A stretch of 64,000 nt of DNA, taken from Atrichornis clamosus. Lineage: Eukaryota; Chordata; Aves; Passeriformes; Menuridae. A program made the translations under genes and the position numbers. Below are positions 47,561-60,501 of the stretch, one piece after another. The stretch is taken from positions 1-64,000 of the forward strand of contig WBMZ01006359.1 in the NCBI GenBank assembly GCA_013400975.1, read 5' to 3'. Numbering within the stretch: position 1 is the stretch's first letter; each line of letters begins with the position of its first letter. The notes below the pieces were generated by a model. It was not told the origin of the DNA. It did no database searches and worked only from the letters and a program-made list of their open reading frames with translations.

Positions 47561-50435
47561 TGTCATCTTTGCTGTAGCATCTAGAGTGAAAGTCTCAACT
47601 AGGTTGTAAGTTCTTTGATCCAAGGATGATCCTTTCATCCTATACATATGCATGGGGTTTGACCTAGTTTTTCATATATTGTGTGACCTTATATATAAGT
47701 GACCTTTTTCTGTTTGAATCCTGAATGGGAGGTGCTTTGTAATGTAAGTATAAACTAAAATAACACTACATAAATGGTAACTTGCTGCATTCTCTATGTT
47801 GTGGTCTTGAATTTGTACTTTAATCTCATATGGATAAAGCTCTTAATATGTACTCAAAAACTGTGACTATCAAAAAGCGGACATGTAGTGTACTGAAAAT
47901 TTACAACACAGGATAAAAAACTTCTAGAGATAAGAGAGGCAGGTACATTCTGGTACCAAATGTGGAAGAAACGTTGTGCAGAGGGTCCTTTTGCTTCCTT
48001 CAGTATTGTTTAAAATAAAAGTCACCACAGAAATGTCATTGTCTGATTATTTACTAAAATCAGAAGTTTCACGCTAGAATACATTTTAGTCAAGAAAGAC
48101 CTTAGGCTTGCCCAAGATTAGCTATGAATTATATTAGATTTGACATAGAGTGAAGGTGAGTATTGCAATACATAGTAGAAAAAATGCAGCAAGAAATCAG
48201 ACTGTTATCTATAAAGAGCCTGAAGAATGTTTAGCATGAAAACTTGAGGAACTCCAGGTAGTGCATCATAGTGATACATGCACCCAGTGTTTGCTGCCTG
48301 TTTGGGCTTGCATAGCTATGAATTCAGACTAAAGGGGTACTAAGATTCTGAAATATTAAAAAGTCATTGAAATAATGATAGTTCCTTAATCTCGTAGTCA
48401 ATTAATATGTAAGGCCTCTTCTTCCTTCTTAAATCATCTGCCCAGAGTTACAGATTCTCATTCTTTAATCATGTACATGATAAGGAGGCTTGGCGCTGTG
48501 CATGGCTGTTATACTTGATGAACTAAAATGTGCTGTCATTAAGTATGTCCTTGTGTCTGATTTTATACTGTCATATTTGTCTTAGTATAAACATTAATGT
48601 TTTTAATTGATTTTTTCTTCTTTTTATCAGCAGTAAAATATTACTAGGTATTTCTAGTGATAAGTGGGTTTTAAACAGCCTAAAATACTGGAGAGCCTTG
48701 AATGTGAAGGTGCAAATGGCCTTGAACCTACAGCTATTGCTGTAAGGGATGAAACATTTGAAGTTACATAATAAGCAGATAAAAATTCCAGATATTCTGT
48801 AATTAACTCTAGCAGCTCGTACTAAGGTTCTATGTATCTGATGGTCTTCTTTGAGCTCTTGTGAGCGTTGTAGGTCCTAGATTAAGTCAAGACTTAAACC
48901 CCAGTCCTGAGGTAGAGCTAATCCTGGGAGAAAGCGCTTAAACTTTTTTCCGTCAGCTGTTGAGAGGTCAGTGACCTTTGAAAACTTATTTACATTAATT
49001 TACGTGATTCTGTGGGACAAGTCCTCAGACACATGCCACTGTGAATTCTAGCCCAGGCAGCAGAATGACTGTAATGTGGCATCTCCCTTTTTCTCTCGTG
49101 TCATTACCCCATGAAGTACAAAATGATTGCTCCAGCTTCTGGGCTGTGTAGGAATCTCTCTAGGACATAGCACAACTGAGAATCTAGTCCACCAGTGTCT
49201 GCTCAGAAAATTTACTGCTAATGCTTCTGGTGCCTGCCACTCTTGCTAGCAGAGCTGTCCTCTGGGCCTTTTCTTGGAAAGACATTTAAATCCCATAACA
49301 GAGCAAATTGTGTCTCTCAATAGCTGAGAGCTATTGTTCTTTGTACAGACAGCATGGAGGTCCCAAGGAACGGGCCCCTGGTTCATCTTACAGCCATGCA
49401 ACTTTGGGAGAGCCAGCTTCACTTCCCTCAATAATTTAGTAGAACAATTACTAATCAAATGTACATTTCCATGCTGAAACAGAATCCAAGCCGTAAAGGT
49501 AGAGAGGCATCTCAGCATCTAGTTTTCCAGCAGCTGGTATCACCAAGGTTGTTGACAGATGCACATTTTGAACATACTCCAGAAGCCCAGCCAGAGGATA
49601 CAGGAAGCTGAAGATCCTTTCTTGCATTAATTAGTAGGTTTTGCCCACTGAGAAGCCCTTTTCAAGTGTTTCCATTCTAATATTTTTCTGGTACATTAGA
49701 ATACACCAATTAGGAAATACTTTTAAAAACTGAATAGCAATAACTGCTTTCTGATCTCTGATGTTGTGTCGTGATTTAGCATTATTTTTAGTAGCTATGG
49801 TTGAGTGAGAAGATAGATGTGGATCAGTAGGTGCCTCCTTTACTGTGGGGTTTTTCCATTTTCAGAGTTGACACAATAATTTTCACTTTAAAACTTTATT
49901 CTTGTTGAACCTGACTTGTAGTTAGTATAAATCAAACCTACGTTGATTTAAGATCAGCTGAAGCAATGGCATTTTTTGTAAAATCATTGCTTTTCAAAAG
50001 ATAGTGAGCCTTAAATCTAACTATAAAAACAAATATTAAGCAGTGGCCATTAACTTGAATTATGGAACAGAAAACAGAGAAGGATGATATTTGTCTCACA
50101 GTGATTAAGGACTAAAAAGTATGCAAGCTGATAGAAAAATCTCTATTAAGTCTGTCAGCATTTAGTTGTAGTCCATGATATGCACGTGAGTGGTATAAAA
50201 ATTATGCAGCACACATGTCATCAATGTTAAGCAATGCTGTGAAATGTTTCTTTTTATTTCAATTGTCTGAAACTTGCTTAATGCTACATTTTATAATTAT
50301 ATAATTTTAAGTTCAGTTTATTCCATTTAGAAATCATACGGAGCTATGGAGAAGAGTAACACTATGAAGAGATTGTGGAGTTTTCCACTAAAGGATCATT
50401 GAATATTTTCAGGAAGGTCATGGTGCTTAGCTACC

Positions 50436-50459
50436 AAAAAAAAAAAAAAAAAAAAAAAA
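50436..50459 (+). repeat. (A)24 homopolymer
   Basis: An uninterrupted run of 24 A. It could be a poly(A) tail of a retroposed sequence, but I see no recognisable body upstream and no clear target-site duplication. Confidence 0.97.
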
Positions 50460-50727
50460 GGAAGAGGAATTAATTGTTTGTCTGCATTGCAGAGAAGCAT
50501 AAAACTAGTTCTCCATATAGGAGCACAAGATATGGAGATAGTTCTGTGAATATATTTGTTTTGGCTGTCCATGACAGCTGAGAAGTAATACATGCCAATT
50601 TTATAGCCTCTCTGTGGGAGTACAGTTACTTTATTTCAAAAAGTGTTTATTTTTTTGCTTTAAAATAGCTTTGGACAGTACTACATATATTGAAATGAGT
50701 TTGAATCTGCTTTAAGCTATGCAGGAA

Positions 50728-50766
50728 TGTGTGTGTGTGAGTGAGTGAGCAAGTGAGTGAGAGAGA
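50728..50766. repeat. (GT)n/(GTGA)n microsatellite
   Basis: A GT dinucleotide run passes into GTGA/GAGT tetranucleotides and then GA repeats. Confidence 0.9.
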
Positions 50767-51277
50767 ATTTAAGCTAGCTCCTAACAAATCTCTGCTCTCT
50801 CCTGTTGTCAGAGAAAGATGCACACAGGTGACTAAGCATCTCAACATGACTTTTGCCGATGATTTTAAACATGATATGATGCAGAAAAGTCGAGATCAGT
50901 GCTTCTGTACATTTTGTGATGTCTGTAAGACAGCGAATTTTAAATTATAAGATATGGTTATGGTTGTGGAAACCCTAACATTTCTGGCTTTCAGTTATAC
51001 TAGTATATTAGTAGTGATATAGATGCAGAAGTTAGAGACCAAGCTGCTTAAGGGTTTGCTCTGGATAGGAGTAATCCAAGTGTCACTGCAGCAGTGGAGA
51101 TGCTCATGGGTAGCTGAAAAACATCCATTCCTTTGTCAGTCAGTGCTGCACTGACTTTCTGGAGGTCACAGATTAAGCCAGCGGCACCTTCAGTATATGA
51201 GCACACAAATTTATGCTCTCTCACAACCTCAGCAACTTTTGAAGGGGAAAAAACGAGATGGGTGGGTGAATCAGAGG

Positions 51278-51334
51278 CACACACACACAATGCATATATC
51301 TATATGTGTGTGTATCTGTATACGTGTGCGTATG
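51278..51334. repeat. (CA)n and (TG)n simple-repeat tract
   Basis: A CA run at 51278-51289 is followed, after an AT-rich spacer, by imperfect TG repeats with CpG-containing variants near 51323-51331. Confidence 0.85.
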
Positions 51335-51828
51335 CTTACTTGGGGAGGGGAAGAGGGGCTGATTGGGGTGCATGATGTGTATCTGTACAGAAGACGTCCA
51401 GCTCCAGTCTCTCCAGAGTGAGTTGAGTCAAATGCGGCCCAACACCACAGTTACTGAATAAAAATAAATGCATTTAAGCATATGATTAACACTGAGCATG
51501 TCTAGCCTAATTTCAAACCATACATGTGCGTTTGTCCTTTGCTGCCCTAGAGCCCTCTTGTTCTTAGTTCACATGTGTATAAGGGGTTCTCAACCCCTAA
51601 TGCAGCATAATTTCACCAAAATTTTCTCACCATGTGCATAATCCTGGGAGATAAGGAAAAAAGTAAGACAAGAGCTTTGAAGTTGTTTAGGTGTTTACGT
51701 GGCAGTTTTCTGGATTGGACCTGGGCATTTGCTGGCAGTGAACCCCACTGCAAAGGGAAATGTACACTTTCCTATGAAAATATTAACTTTGCAACCATCA
51801 GACAAATGCATTGTCCTTTATTTATATG

Positions 51829-51892
51829 GGTTGAAGGGCTCATTTTGAAAATAAACAACAGGTTGAAGGGCTCATTTTGAAAATAAACAACA
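51829..51892. repeat. Perfect 32-bp tandem duplication
   Basis: Two identical copies, 51829-51860 and 51861-51892, each beginning GGTTGAAGGGCTCA and ending AATAAACAACA. There are no mismatches, so the duplication is recent, or it is an assembly error. Confidence 0.97.
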
Positions 51893-54800
51893 CAAGTCAG
51901 TATACATCATGAGTGTATACTTGCCTATGGGCCATGCCAGAATTTGCAGTGGAGCAGTCATTTTTGACACATCTTGTGTGCATATGCTGTGGACGTGAGG
52001 AGGTAGATGGCATCCTCTTACCTGGTGCTGGCACACTGAAAGGCATTCTGTTCTTTCTTAGAAAGGGAGAAATATGAAACCTCCCAAAGGGAAAGTGTGT
52101 CATTTGCATGGGAAAAAGTTTTTCTTTAAATCTGGCATTAAAGCTCTGATTAACAGAGACAAAACCACAGAGGCAATCAAAGAAAAATGATCACAGATTG
52201 GAAAGGATTTACAGCAGGTTTCCAATACTGAAGTATGCTATAAAGACTAAAATCTATAAGGTAATTACAAGATACAAACCAATCAGCATGTCTGGTTCTC
52301 CTAAGGGCATCAGCCCTTGCTGGGATGCTAGAAGAGGCTACCTAATATTTCCCACAGGTGTTGTCAGGAAGAATGCTTCTGCTATGCACAACTTCTGTAT
52401 TTTCAGTAACTCTTTGGAATAAAATAATTTATTCTTCACTTATCTATGCTTTACCTTTTACTGAAAAATGACCACTAAACAAACGAGTCTTGGTTTTACT
52501 CAAAAAGCCTAAAATGTTGATCAAGATTTTAACTGATTGCTAATACATCAGTTTGCTGGGAAATGTGCATTTTTTGTTTGAGGCTAAATTACAGTGATGA
52601 GTTTTATTGACTGTGAAGGAGAATACCTGATATCCACTTAGAGCCTAGCCATCACAAAACATTTCTGCGGACACTCAATAGTGAAAACAAACAAACTGCT
52701 GCTAATGGCAGTCTGAAGTTCATCCTCAGCTAAGTACTGCTCTGGGCCAAGCTAAAATAACACCACAGCTCTAGCCAGAGCTCACAAGGCTTGGTTTTCA
52801 TGTTCTGCCATGGATTGCTGCTAACTGCTATTTGCTTTAGCGGTCACTCCTTTCCCAGAGCAGGATTGCAGTCCCCAGCTTTCATGCCTCTTTGTTCTTG
52901 TGTGACCTCTTGTACCTTTCCCACTTCATTCTATCTTTAAAATAGATATAGCACTTCTTCCTACTCGAGAGGGTAAAAATGATAGCAATGTGTGACTCAC
53001 TGTATTGTTCCAGGATTGTAAAAAACAGGGGCTACTCTCACCTCTCATTTTTGTTCATCTCCATTTGGCAGTCATTGCTCTTCTTTTTTGTCTTTCTTCC
53101 TCCCACCTCTGCTCCAACCACATGTCCACCTGACCCCCACACGTATGTTGTGACAGCTATGTTATCTCCAGGTTTTACTCATGTCTTTGTTTATACAGAA
53201 GCACAGCTGGTTATCTCAACACGGGACTGAGCGCTAATTGATATTTGCACAGTTCTCGGCATGTTGATGTTGGTCCTGCTGCAGAGTCGAGAGTTCAAAA
53301 CGACTAAGTGCTTCAGGGACTTGCTGAAGTAAAAGCATAATGAAGAGGACATTTTTTTATTTTATCAGAATGAACTTTGCAGAGACGTGGCAGAATGGTA
53401 CCCTGTAAGGAAGTGATCCCAGAGGGTGGGTGTTGGGAATTGGGCAGGATGAACTAAATTCAGGATACCATGCAGACCAAACGTGGATACGTGTTCCTAA
53501 AACTGTTTCCTTGGCTAAATGTTTGAGGTTGCCTGTACCTGCTTTGCAAGAACATAATACCAAACGGTCAGGTTAGATTTTAATTAGATCTTAAAATATT
53601 GACTACTATTAAAGCATATTTAAAAGCACAAAAGTGGGAAGTGCTAGCTATGGAGAGTTTGTGTAAGTCAAAGAGAATGGGAGTACCTCACCCCTTTATA
53701 CTGGGTGGAACCAGACCTGTTTGGCTGCCCGTGGTCACCTTGGTGGAACAAGGGGCATCTGTTTCTGCAGCGACACATCTGTGTTCTGTCTCTCAGGTAC
53801 ATCCAGCTGGCCACAAAAGGCCAGTGACAACAGATAAGCTGTCCTCACAGCTTGCTTTGGTTAGAACATGGACTTCCACAAACACAATACAGAATCCCTT
53901 AACGTTTAAGAAAATTACCACGGATATGTTTCAGTAAAGTAACATTCTGGAGTTTTAAATATCTACATCTCTAAAATAAAACTTGAAAAAAAAATTGTCT
54001 GATAAGAGCTATTTTCTAAATTAATTCCAGTGACCTCCAAAATCACAGGTATAATAAAATACTCGAAGGTGAAGAAGGTATCTAAGTTTATGATACTTTG
54101 GTGCCCTATTTTCATGGTTCCAAATAAAAATATTGGTAGAAATAGTTTTTCTGTTCTGTGCAATGTTTTGCCAGCTTGTAAAATTTTCTTACCTGGTTCA
54201 AGCTCAGGTTCTGCAAATTTCTTATGTAATGTAATGGAATGAGTTAAATATTAGACACATTTTCAACACTAAAAGTGTTTTTCTCTTTGAAAGCTATCAA
54301 AATGAAACATTTCAACAATTTGCTTTTTTATTTGATAATTCACTTTCTCTGTTGAAAAGGCACATCAATTGAATTTTTAAATGAAAAAAAAAGGATGGAA
54401 AAAGTGCTCAATAACTGCTAGCTTCAACTTATTACTTCTACTGATTCCAGTATCGTTGCTATTGTCCTTCTGTAGGATTTGTGGATCTGTTGCAAAACCT
54501 ATTTTTAACCCTAATGTGAATGGTGGTATCTGAGCATACCTGCGATATGTGGTATGGGATAGTCAGCAACAAAGAGGCTCTTGTCAACACAGAGGCATTT
54601 TGCTATTCATTAAAAAATAGGAAAATGTTCATGTTCAGACTTCAACTAGTTGTACTGGGGCCATATTTAGGAGACCAGACAGTTCACTTTTCAAGACCAT
54701 GGATTAGCCAACACAGTCATGTTATCCCATAGGGGAAATCATAGGAGAAGCAAAGGTAATGTAGAATGAATGACAGCAAAACCCCCAGATTACAGAGTAT

Positions 54801-55889
54801 TAAACAAAGTGCTTGTATCAGAGCAACATGTCAGACAGAGGAAATGGAGCTGTAACGGATCTCTTGTGATGAAAGTAACAAATTAAACAGCAGAAACTGT
54901 TCTGAGATAAAATTAATGTTCTGCTGCTTTTGATTCCTTTTTCTCAAGGTGAGTGCTGGTGCTGGTGCAAGACGAATAGGCATGGCCAGCTGAGCCACAG
55001 GGATGAATGGCATCTTCCAATCTGATGGCAAAATGAGCAACTGCAATGGTTTAATATAGTAAAAAATACCATAGAGGCACACCCTAATGCTCACCACAAG
55101 TGGCTGCTCCTCATGTTTTGGAACTGAATCCTCCTCAATAAAAATTTAGTTATAACCTCCAGGGCTGTAATTGCTTGGCATTTGGAAATCATATTAACAG
55201 CTGCTAGAGGTAAAAATCCCCTTGGTCTGTTAATATAATAAATTCTTTTAGATAAGTATGATAAATTATAGTTACTGAAATGCAGTTCCTTTACTATTAT
55301 TACTCTTTTAGCTCATTTTCTTCTAATCTCATTTTGAACATTGTTGAAATGGTTTTCATTTTTATATACTTTATTATTGCCCTGCTCCACTTACTGTAAA
55401 CCTTTTTCTTTAATATGTCATTCAAAAGCTTTCACTGTAAAATAGTTTCCAGGCAGTTTTCTACTTGATCAAAGCTTTCGAAACAGCAGCCACAAGAAAT
55501 GTCACATTACTTTCTGAACTTTTATCAGTAGTACAGAAGCAAAACAGATACAGATTTGTAGCAAACAGAAGAAAGCAATTGAATAAGTCTTTCTTTCTAT
55601 GACAGTGTTTTTGAACCAGCACTGACCTTGGTGTAAAATTAAATCAAATAAATATTTAGACTAAAGTAAAATGCATTTTAAAAATGAGTAATTTTGCCGA
55701 CTAAAACGCTAAACTAGGGAAAATAATTTTCAAAAGTTCATTAAGTGTTCCTCAACAACTGTGCACAATGATTAAGTATGCTTTTATATCTGCAGGCAAT
55801 ATTTACAATATCTCACCTTTTTAGAACACAGCTCAGAATAAGAAGTCTATGGTTTTCAAAAGAAATGTCTGTGTCCTCTGAATTCTTCC
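51893..55889. other. Intronic sequence, nothing recognised
   Basis: About 4 kb. ORFs such as 53599-53937 (112 codons, plus) lack splice sites. No repeat family was identified. Confidence 0.5.
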
Positions 55890-56180
55890 GGATGCTTGAA
55901 GCCCCCCTGTAGATACTGAAAGGCTGCAATAAGGTCTCCCCAGAGCCTTCTCTTCTCCAACTCTCTCAGCCTGTCTTCATAGGAGAGCTTTTTTCCGCCC
56001 TCTGATCATCTTTGTGGCCCTCCTCTGGGCGCATTCCAACAGGTCACATCTTTTCTCTGCTGGGGACCCCAAAGCTGGATGCAGCACTCCCTGTGGGGTC
56101 TCACGAGAGCAGAGTAGAGGGGCGGAATCACGTCTCTTGACCTGCTGGTCACTCTTCTTGTGAATGAGCAAGAGGACTTG
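55890..56180 (-). mobile_element. CR1 LINE fragment, internal 3' ORF2 region, antisense
   Basis: Plus-strand blocks are 'aaggtctccccagagccttc', 'cagcctgtcttcataggaga', 'ctctgatcatctttgtggcc', 'ggatgcagcactccctgtgg' and 'gagcagagtagaggggcgga'. Minus-strand translation around 56060-55990 gives '[14 protein letters not shown]', the CR1 ORF2 C-terminal motif. Both ends are truncated. Confidence 0.92.
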
Positions 56181-57836
56181 CTCAGCTGCAGAGTGGGGAG
56201 CTGTTTACTCCTCTTTCTTTGGCCCCATCATGAATAGTTCAGGTCCAATTGAAAAAATTGAGAATTTCCCCTTCCCCTTACTTTCTAACCTGATGAGGAG
56301 GCCATGTTGTGATGCAATAGGTATGAGGCAAAATCCCATCCAGCCAAGATCTGTCTTCCATGCCACAAGTGACTTCTGCAATCACACTCAGGCTGTGTAT
56401 TAAAAATGGCCTCTAATAAACATCTCTGCAGTGGTGTGGTTATATTTTAAAGGAAAATTATGAGCCCTGTTGTCAGCCTTTGAAGATACATCATAAGCAC
56501 CAAAATCCAGCAGCGCTGTCAACCCTGTACCAAAGATGAGAGAAATCAAATTTCTGACACAGCATCCTCAACAGTATTTTCTATGGAATAACTTCAATAT
56601 TTCCATTATTCTCAGCTGACTAACATGCTCTAGGGAACTTGCAAGTGCCATCCAGACTGAAGCTCTCATTGCAGAGGCCAGGCAACTTCAAGTTAAAGCT
56701 GATATTGCTGAGTGTCATAATACTACTTCCCTTTGGGGGCTGTAGAATTTTATTTTGAAGTAGTAACTAGGATTTTCTTTCCTTCTGTCAACAGCTTCCT
56801 GAAAGCATCTAATAAACCTGCTAAGCAGATGATTGAGTTTTGCATGTGGATTGCTGGTTTCCTCCTTTAGAACTGTCTATATGTCACTCTAATTAAAGCC
56901 TAGCAGGTTATTAAATTGCTAGAATGAAAAACCAGCATGGTTTTCAGTCTTTACACTCTGTAGGACCTTTCTCAGTTCAGAGTGCTTTCCGCCAGTATCA
57001 GTGAACCAGTGAGAAGTCATACAGATTTATCCTTTCTCCTCTGAACAGAGTGTTGTTTTTCAGAGTGGTGCTGCTGGTTGCTCACCACAGAACATAAGCT
57101 TACAGAATCCAAAGCCTTTTTTATTAACAGCAGATGTAAAGTAGACCTGTCCAAATGCCAGGGTTTATTTGATAGCAGTGATATTTTTGATACCATATCT
57201 ATGTTGAATAAATTCTCTGGCTTTTTTATTAAATGTCTAGAGGAGTCATTTGCATGCTGAACAGATACACTAATTACCTTTTTTATTTTTTTTGGAGGGT
57301 GTGATTTCCTGAGAGTGAATGATTGCATTTTGACAGGTACTCTGAAATATCAGTAGAAGATATGGGCATATTTGAAATGGGAGCATAAAAGAGCTAATAA
57401 CTAATAGGGGCTGATGGGGAAGAGGGAAGCATTCACATTTGGATGTAAAATGGTATTTTTTTTTCTTTGAAATGGTATATGATATTATGGGATTGGCTAG
57501 CATTGCAGAATCCCTGTGCTGTAGAAATTGTAAATGGTTTTGAAGTTGTTCAAAGTCAACTATTTCATAACCTGTGTCAGAAAAAAAAGCTTTTATGTGA
57601 CAATAAGCCTTCTGGCATGTTACTAAATCATTTAATCCAGTTGTTTGATGAGTTCCACACCCTGATCACTTATAACCACAAAAGATTATGTACACATCAG
57701 AGAAAGAGTTTTTTGATGAGCATGTTTATTTTCCTTGTTGCATTTGTAATGCTGGTGTTTTGCTTCTACCTTCACTTCCATTTAATCCAAGGAGTTCATT
57801 TGAGTAATTTGTTTCCACACAGAATGCCTTTCAGGA
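56181..57836. other. Intronic sequence, nothing recognised
   Basis: ORFs at 57017-57328 (minus, 103 codons) and 57467-57895 (plus, 142 codons, running into the CR1 copy) have no splice signals or recognisable motifs. Confidence 0.5.
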
Positions 57837-58100
57837 AAATCACAGAATCCTTTAGGTTATATAAGACCTCAAAGATCATCAAGCTCAGCCATTAACCTAA
57901 CACTGTCAAGTCCACCACTAAACCATGTCCCTCAGTGCCACATCTGCATCTCCAGGTGTTTTAATTACCTCCAGGAATGGTGACTCCACCACTTCCCTGA
58001 ACATCCTGTTCCAATGCTTCACAACAATTTCTGTGAAGAATTTTTTCTTAAAATCTGATCAAAACTTCCCCTGGTGTAACTTGAAACCATTTCAGATTCT
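57837..58100 (-). mobile_element. CR1 LINE fragment, 3' end, antisense
   Basis: It begins with a decayed 'cacagaatcctttaggt' terminus, then 'agacctcaaagatcatcaag', 'caagtccaccactaaaccat', 'ggtgactccaccacttccct' and 'cctgttccaatgcttcacaa'. These are the reverse complements of the CR1 blocks seen at 7565-7838. It is the same subfamily type in the opposite orientation. Confidence 0.92.
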
Positions 58101-60467
58101 TTATAAATACGTTTACTTTCCTCCCCGCAATAGATCCACAGTCTTTCTTGAGCTAGACGCACTGACGCTGAGAGTGCACTTGCCTCATTCACAGCACTGG
58201 CTCATCCTGCTCTGATCATAAAGCAGAGGGTGGTACTGCCCAGGCAAGCTTTTGGAGACCATGTCCACATAGGTGGACATGGGATGGCCCCCCTGAAACA
58301 CAGGACTGCTGAGGGGGAGGAATGGACCCAGCATCTAACACACTTCTGTGGGCTGGTTTACATGCTTCAGCAAATAAAGCATGGTTATATCAGCAGTGTA
58401 TTTATCTTTGGCTTCTGTTTGACACTTCCACTTGCAAAACTGTTACAGCTGGAGTTGTAAGCAAATGATTTCTTTATTATTCATAGCAGCAGGTGCTGCA
58501 GCAGTCTTTTGGCTACAGTTGTACTCTCTTGGTCCATGGTTTCTATATATTTGATGAGATGGTGCCGTGCTGTTCAGATGGGCTGCTAGTCCTCCAATAA
58601 ATGTATTTTGTTACACAATCAGTTATATAGTACATTATCATTTCCATAAATCACTTTTAGTTGGCAGCTTTCTGTTGCCACTTGGGATTGTTCCAGCAAT
58701 AATTTGCATCCTTTTTGTATGGCATCCTAAAAGCATCTTGGAGTTAACATAGCCTGGGTATGATTTTAATAGCTGGTGCCCTTCTGGCAGCACTAGAACA
58801 CAGGAACCAGCTATCCATGAAGGACTGATATATTTATTTTTGATTCACATATCATTTATGTATTCTGCAAGAAGTGCTTTCCCCAAGATTGAGTATAGCA
58901 ATTTAGACATCCACCAGGCTTAGGCCAGAGCTGTGATGCTAAAAATCAGGTGCCTGTCCCCAGGCAGGGTGATTGAGAACATCACGGCTTGCTGAAGAGT
59001 GGAGGGACAATATGATGTGCTTCACTCAGAAAGACATCCTAAAATCCTGGCACACTGATGTGGGACCTGCCTGTCCCTTGCCAGTTGACACAGTCTGTGC
59101 CTGAATTTCCTACTCCTCTATGGAAATGAGAAGCTTTGCCACCAATGAAACCTGATTTGGACTCAGCCACTCGTTATTTTCCTATCAGAAGTGACCACTT
59201 CACTTGGTCCCTGCTGGCTAAAGATAGGTTAACTTCAGCTGCTGCTCAGGCAAACCAATGGAGCAAGAGTCTCCATTGGAGACTATCTCTATTGGAGACT
59301 ATTTTGGAATTAAATTGCCTGTCAGAAGGGGAAACAACTGTAGTCTAGCTGTGCTTTTCCTATTATTAAGAGAGATGCTTAATCAATTCAGTTCCATGCT
59401 CAGAGGACGAATTTTCCAATATCTCAGTAAAATCCTTCACTAAATAAAAGGTAAATAAAAAGCATGTTTTCATAGACAGATTCCTATTAAGGCTGCAGAA
59501 GCAATATTGACTGAAGAGATAACGGAGCACTTGGTGCATCTGATGGAAAGGTGCAGATGGTTGTCCACGTGGGGACAAGCAGATAACAAGAACAGGGAAT
59601 GTGTCACTGCAAGGCACAGGACTGGCTGTCTTTTCAGCTGCCCACAGATTGGGCACTTCACACCTGTGAATTCACTGGTATCTGGAAGGATCAGTTCAGC
59701 CTTCTGTTTAATTAAAAAAAAAAAGGTGCAGTTTTACCCATTATGCTAGTTTCATTTACAGGCTGCATTGCTGAGAGACTTGATAGATCTATGAAAGGAA
59801 AATGGGTGATAGGCATTTAATCACTGTCAACAACCTCCTCATTTGGGCACTGAAAGCTATTAAAGAGAAGAGTAATGGACCAAGAGGTGCATCCAAGTGT
59901 GGTGTTAATGGTACCTGTTTCATTTAGCATGGCAGACCCAAAGCAGTGAAGTGAAAAATATGAAGAAAACAACATGGCAGGTCAGTTGTTGTCAGTGACC
60001 ATGACCTTCAGACAGAGCAGCCCTCTCTTGGTCACAGATGAACAGGAAACGTGATCCCCCACCTTTCTGAGCTGTTCTACTCACAGTGTCCTGTTTCCCG
60101 CCTGTCCGTAGAGCTGCCTACACATCTTGCCAGCAGCCTGTCTGCTCTACGAGCCCCACCAGCATTGCGAGACACTTTCAGGCATGTTCCTGTGTGTTGG
60201 ACCTCGTATCCTTGCAGCACATACTCTGCTTGTGCCACAGACTGCTCCTAGGCTCACTCACTGCAAGACAGATGAATCTGGTTTGCAAATGGGTGTCCTT
60301 AGCAAGCAAAATGAGCTATTCCACATGATTTTTTATTATAAGCTCTGAATTTTATGCCTTGTGTAAGGTGGTGATGATTAGTAATTACATATATTGTCAT
60401 CCTGAAATGTGGAAATTACTTGAAGGAAAAACTGTACAATTATTAAAGAAAAATCACTTTCTTACAG
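58101..60467. other. Intronic sequence with a perfect hairpin
   Basis: No gene or repeat family was recognised. It contains the inverted repeat at 58259-58282. A partial 16-bp tandem duplication built on ATTGGAGACTAT lies near 59275-59302. Confidence 0.5.
58259..58282. repeat. Perfect 10-bp inverted repeat with 4-nt loop
   Basis: CCATGTCCAC, loop ATAG, GTGGACATGG. It could fold as a small hairpin in RNA or DNA or be a dyad protein-binding site; function is unknown. Confidence 0.9.
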
Positions 60468-60501
60468 ATGCTGTTTCAGAAGCTGTGCAAGGAAAAAGCA
60501 G
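60468..60501 (+). CDS. Candidate 34-nt micro-exon
   Basis: The segment lies between 'atcactttcttacag' and 'CAG|gtaagg', two strong splice consensus sites. It reads MLFQKLCKEKA in phase 0, which matches the phase in which the exon ending at 15700 closes, and leaves phase 1. The predicted lysine-rich helix is not informative. Such pairs of strong sites do arise by chance in 45 kb of intron. Confidence 0.3.

Larger units (their letters stand above)
47561..51828. other. Intronic sequence with simple repeats
   Basis: About 4.3 kb with no recognised gene. A 90-codon minus ORF at 49246-49518 has no splice sites or motif I know. Simple repeats lie at 50436, 50728 and 51278. Confidence 0.5.
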
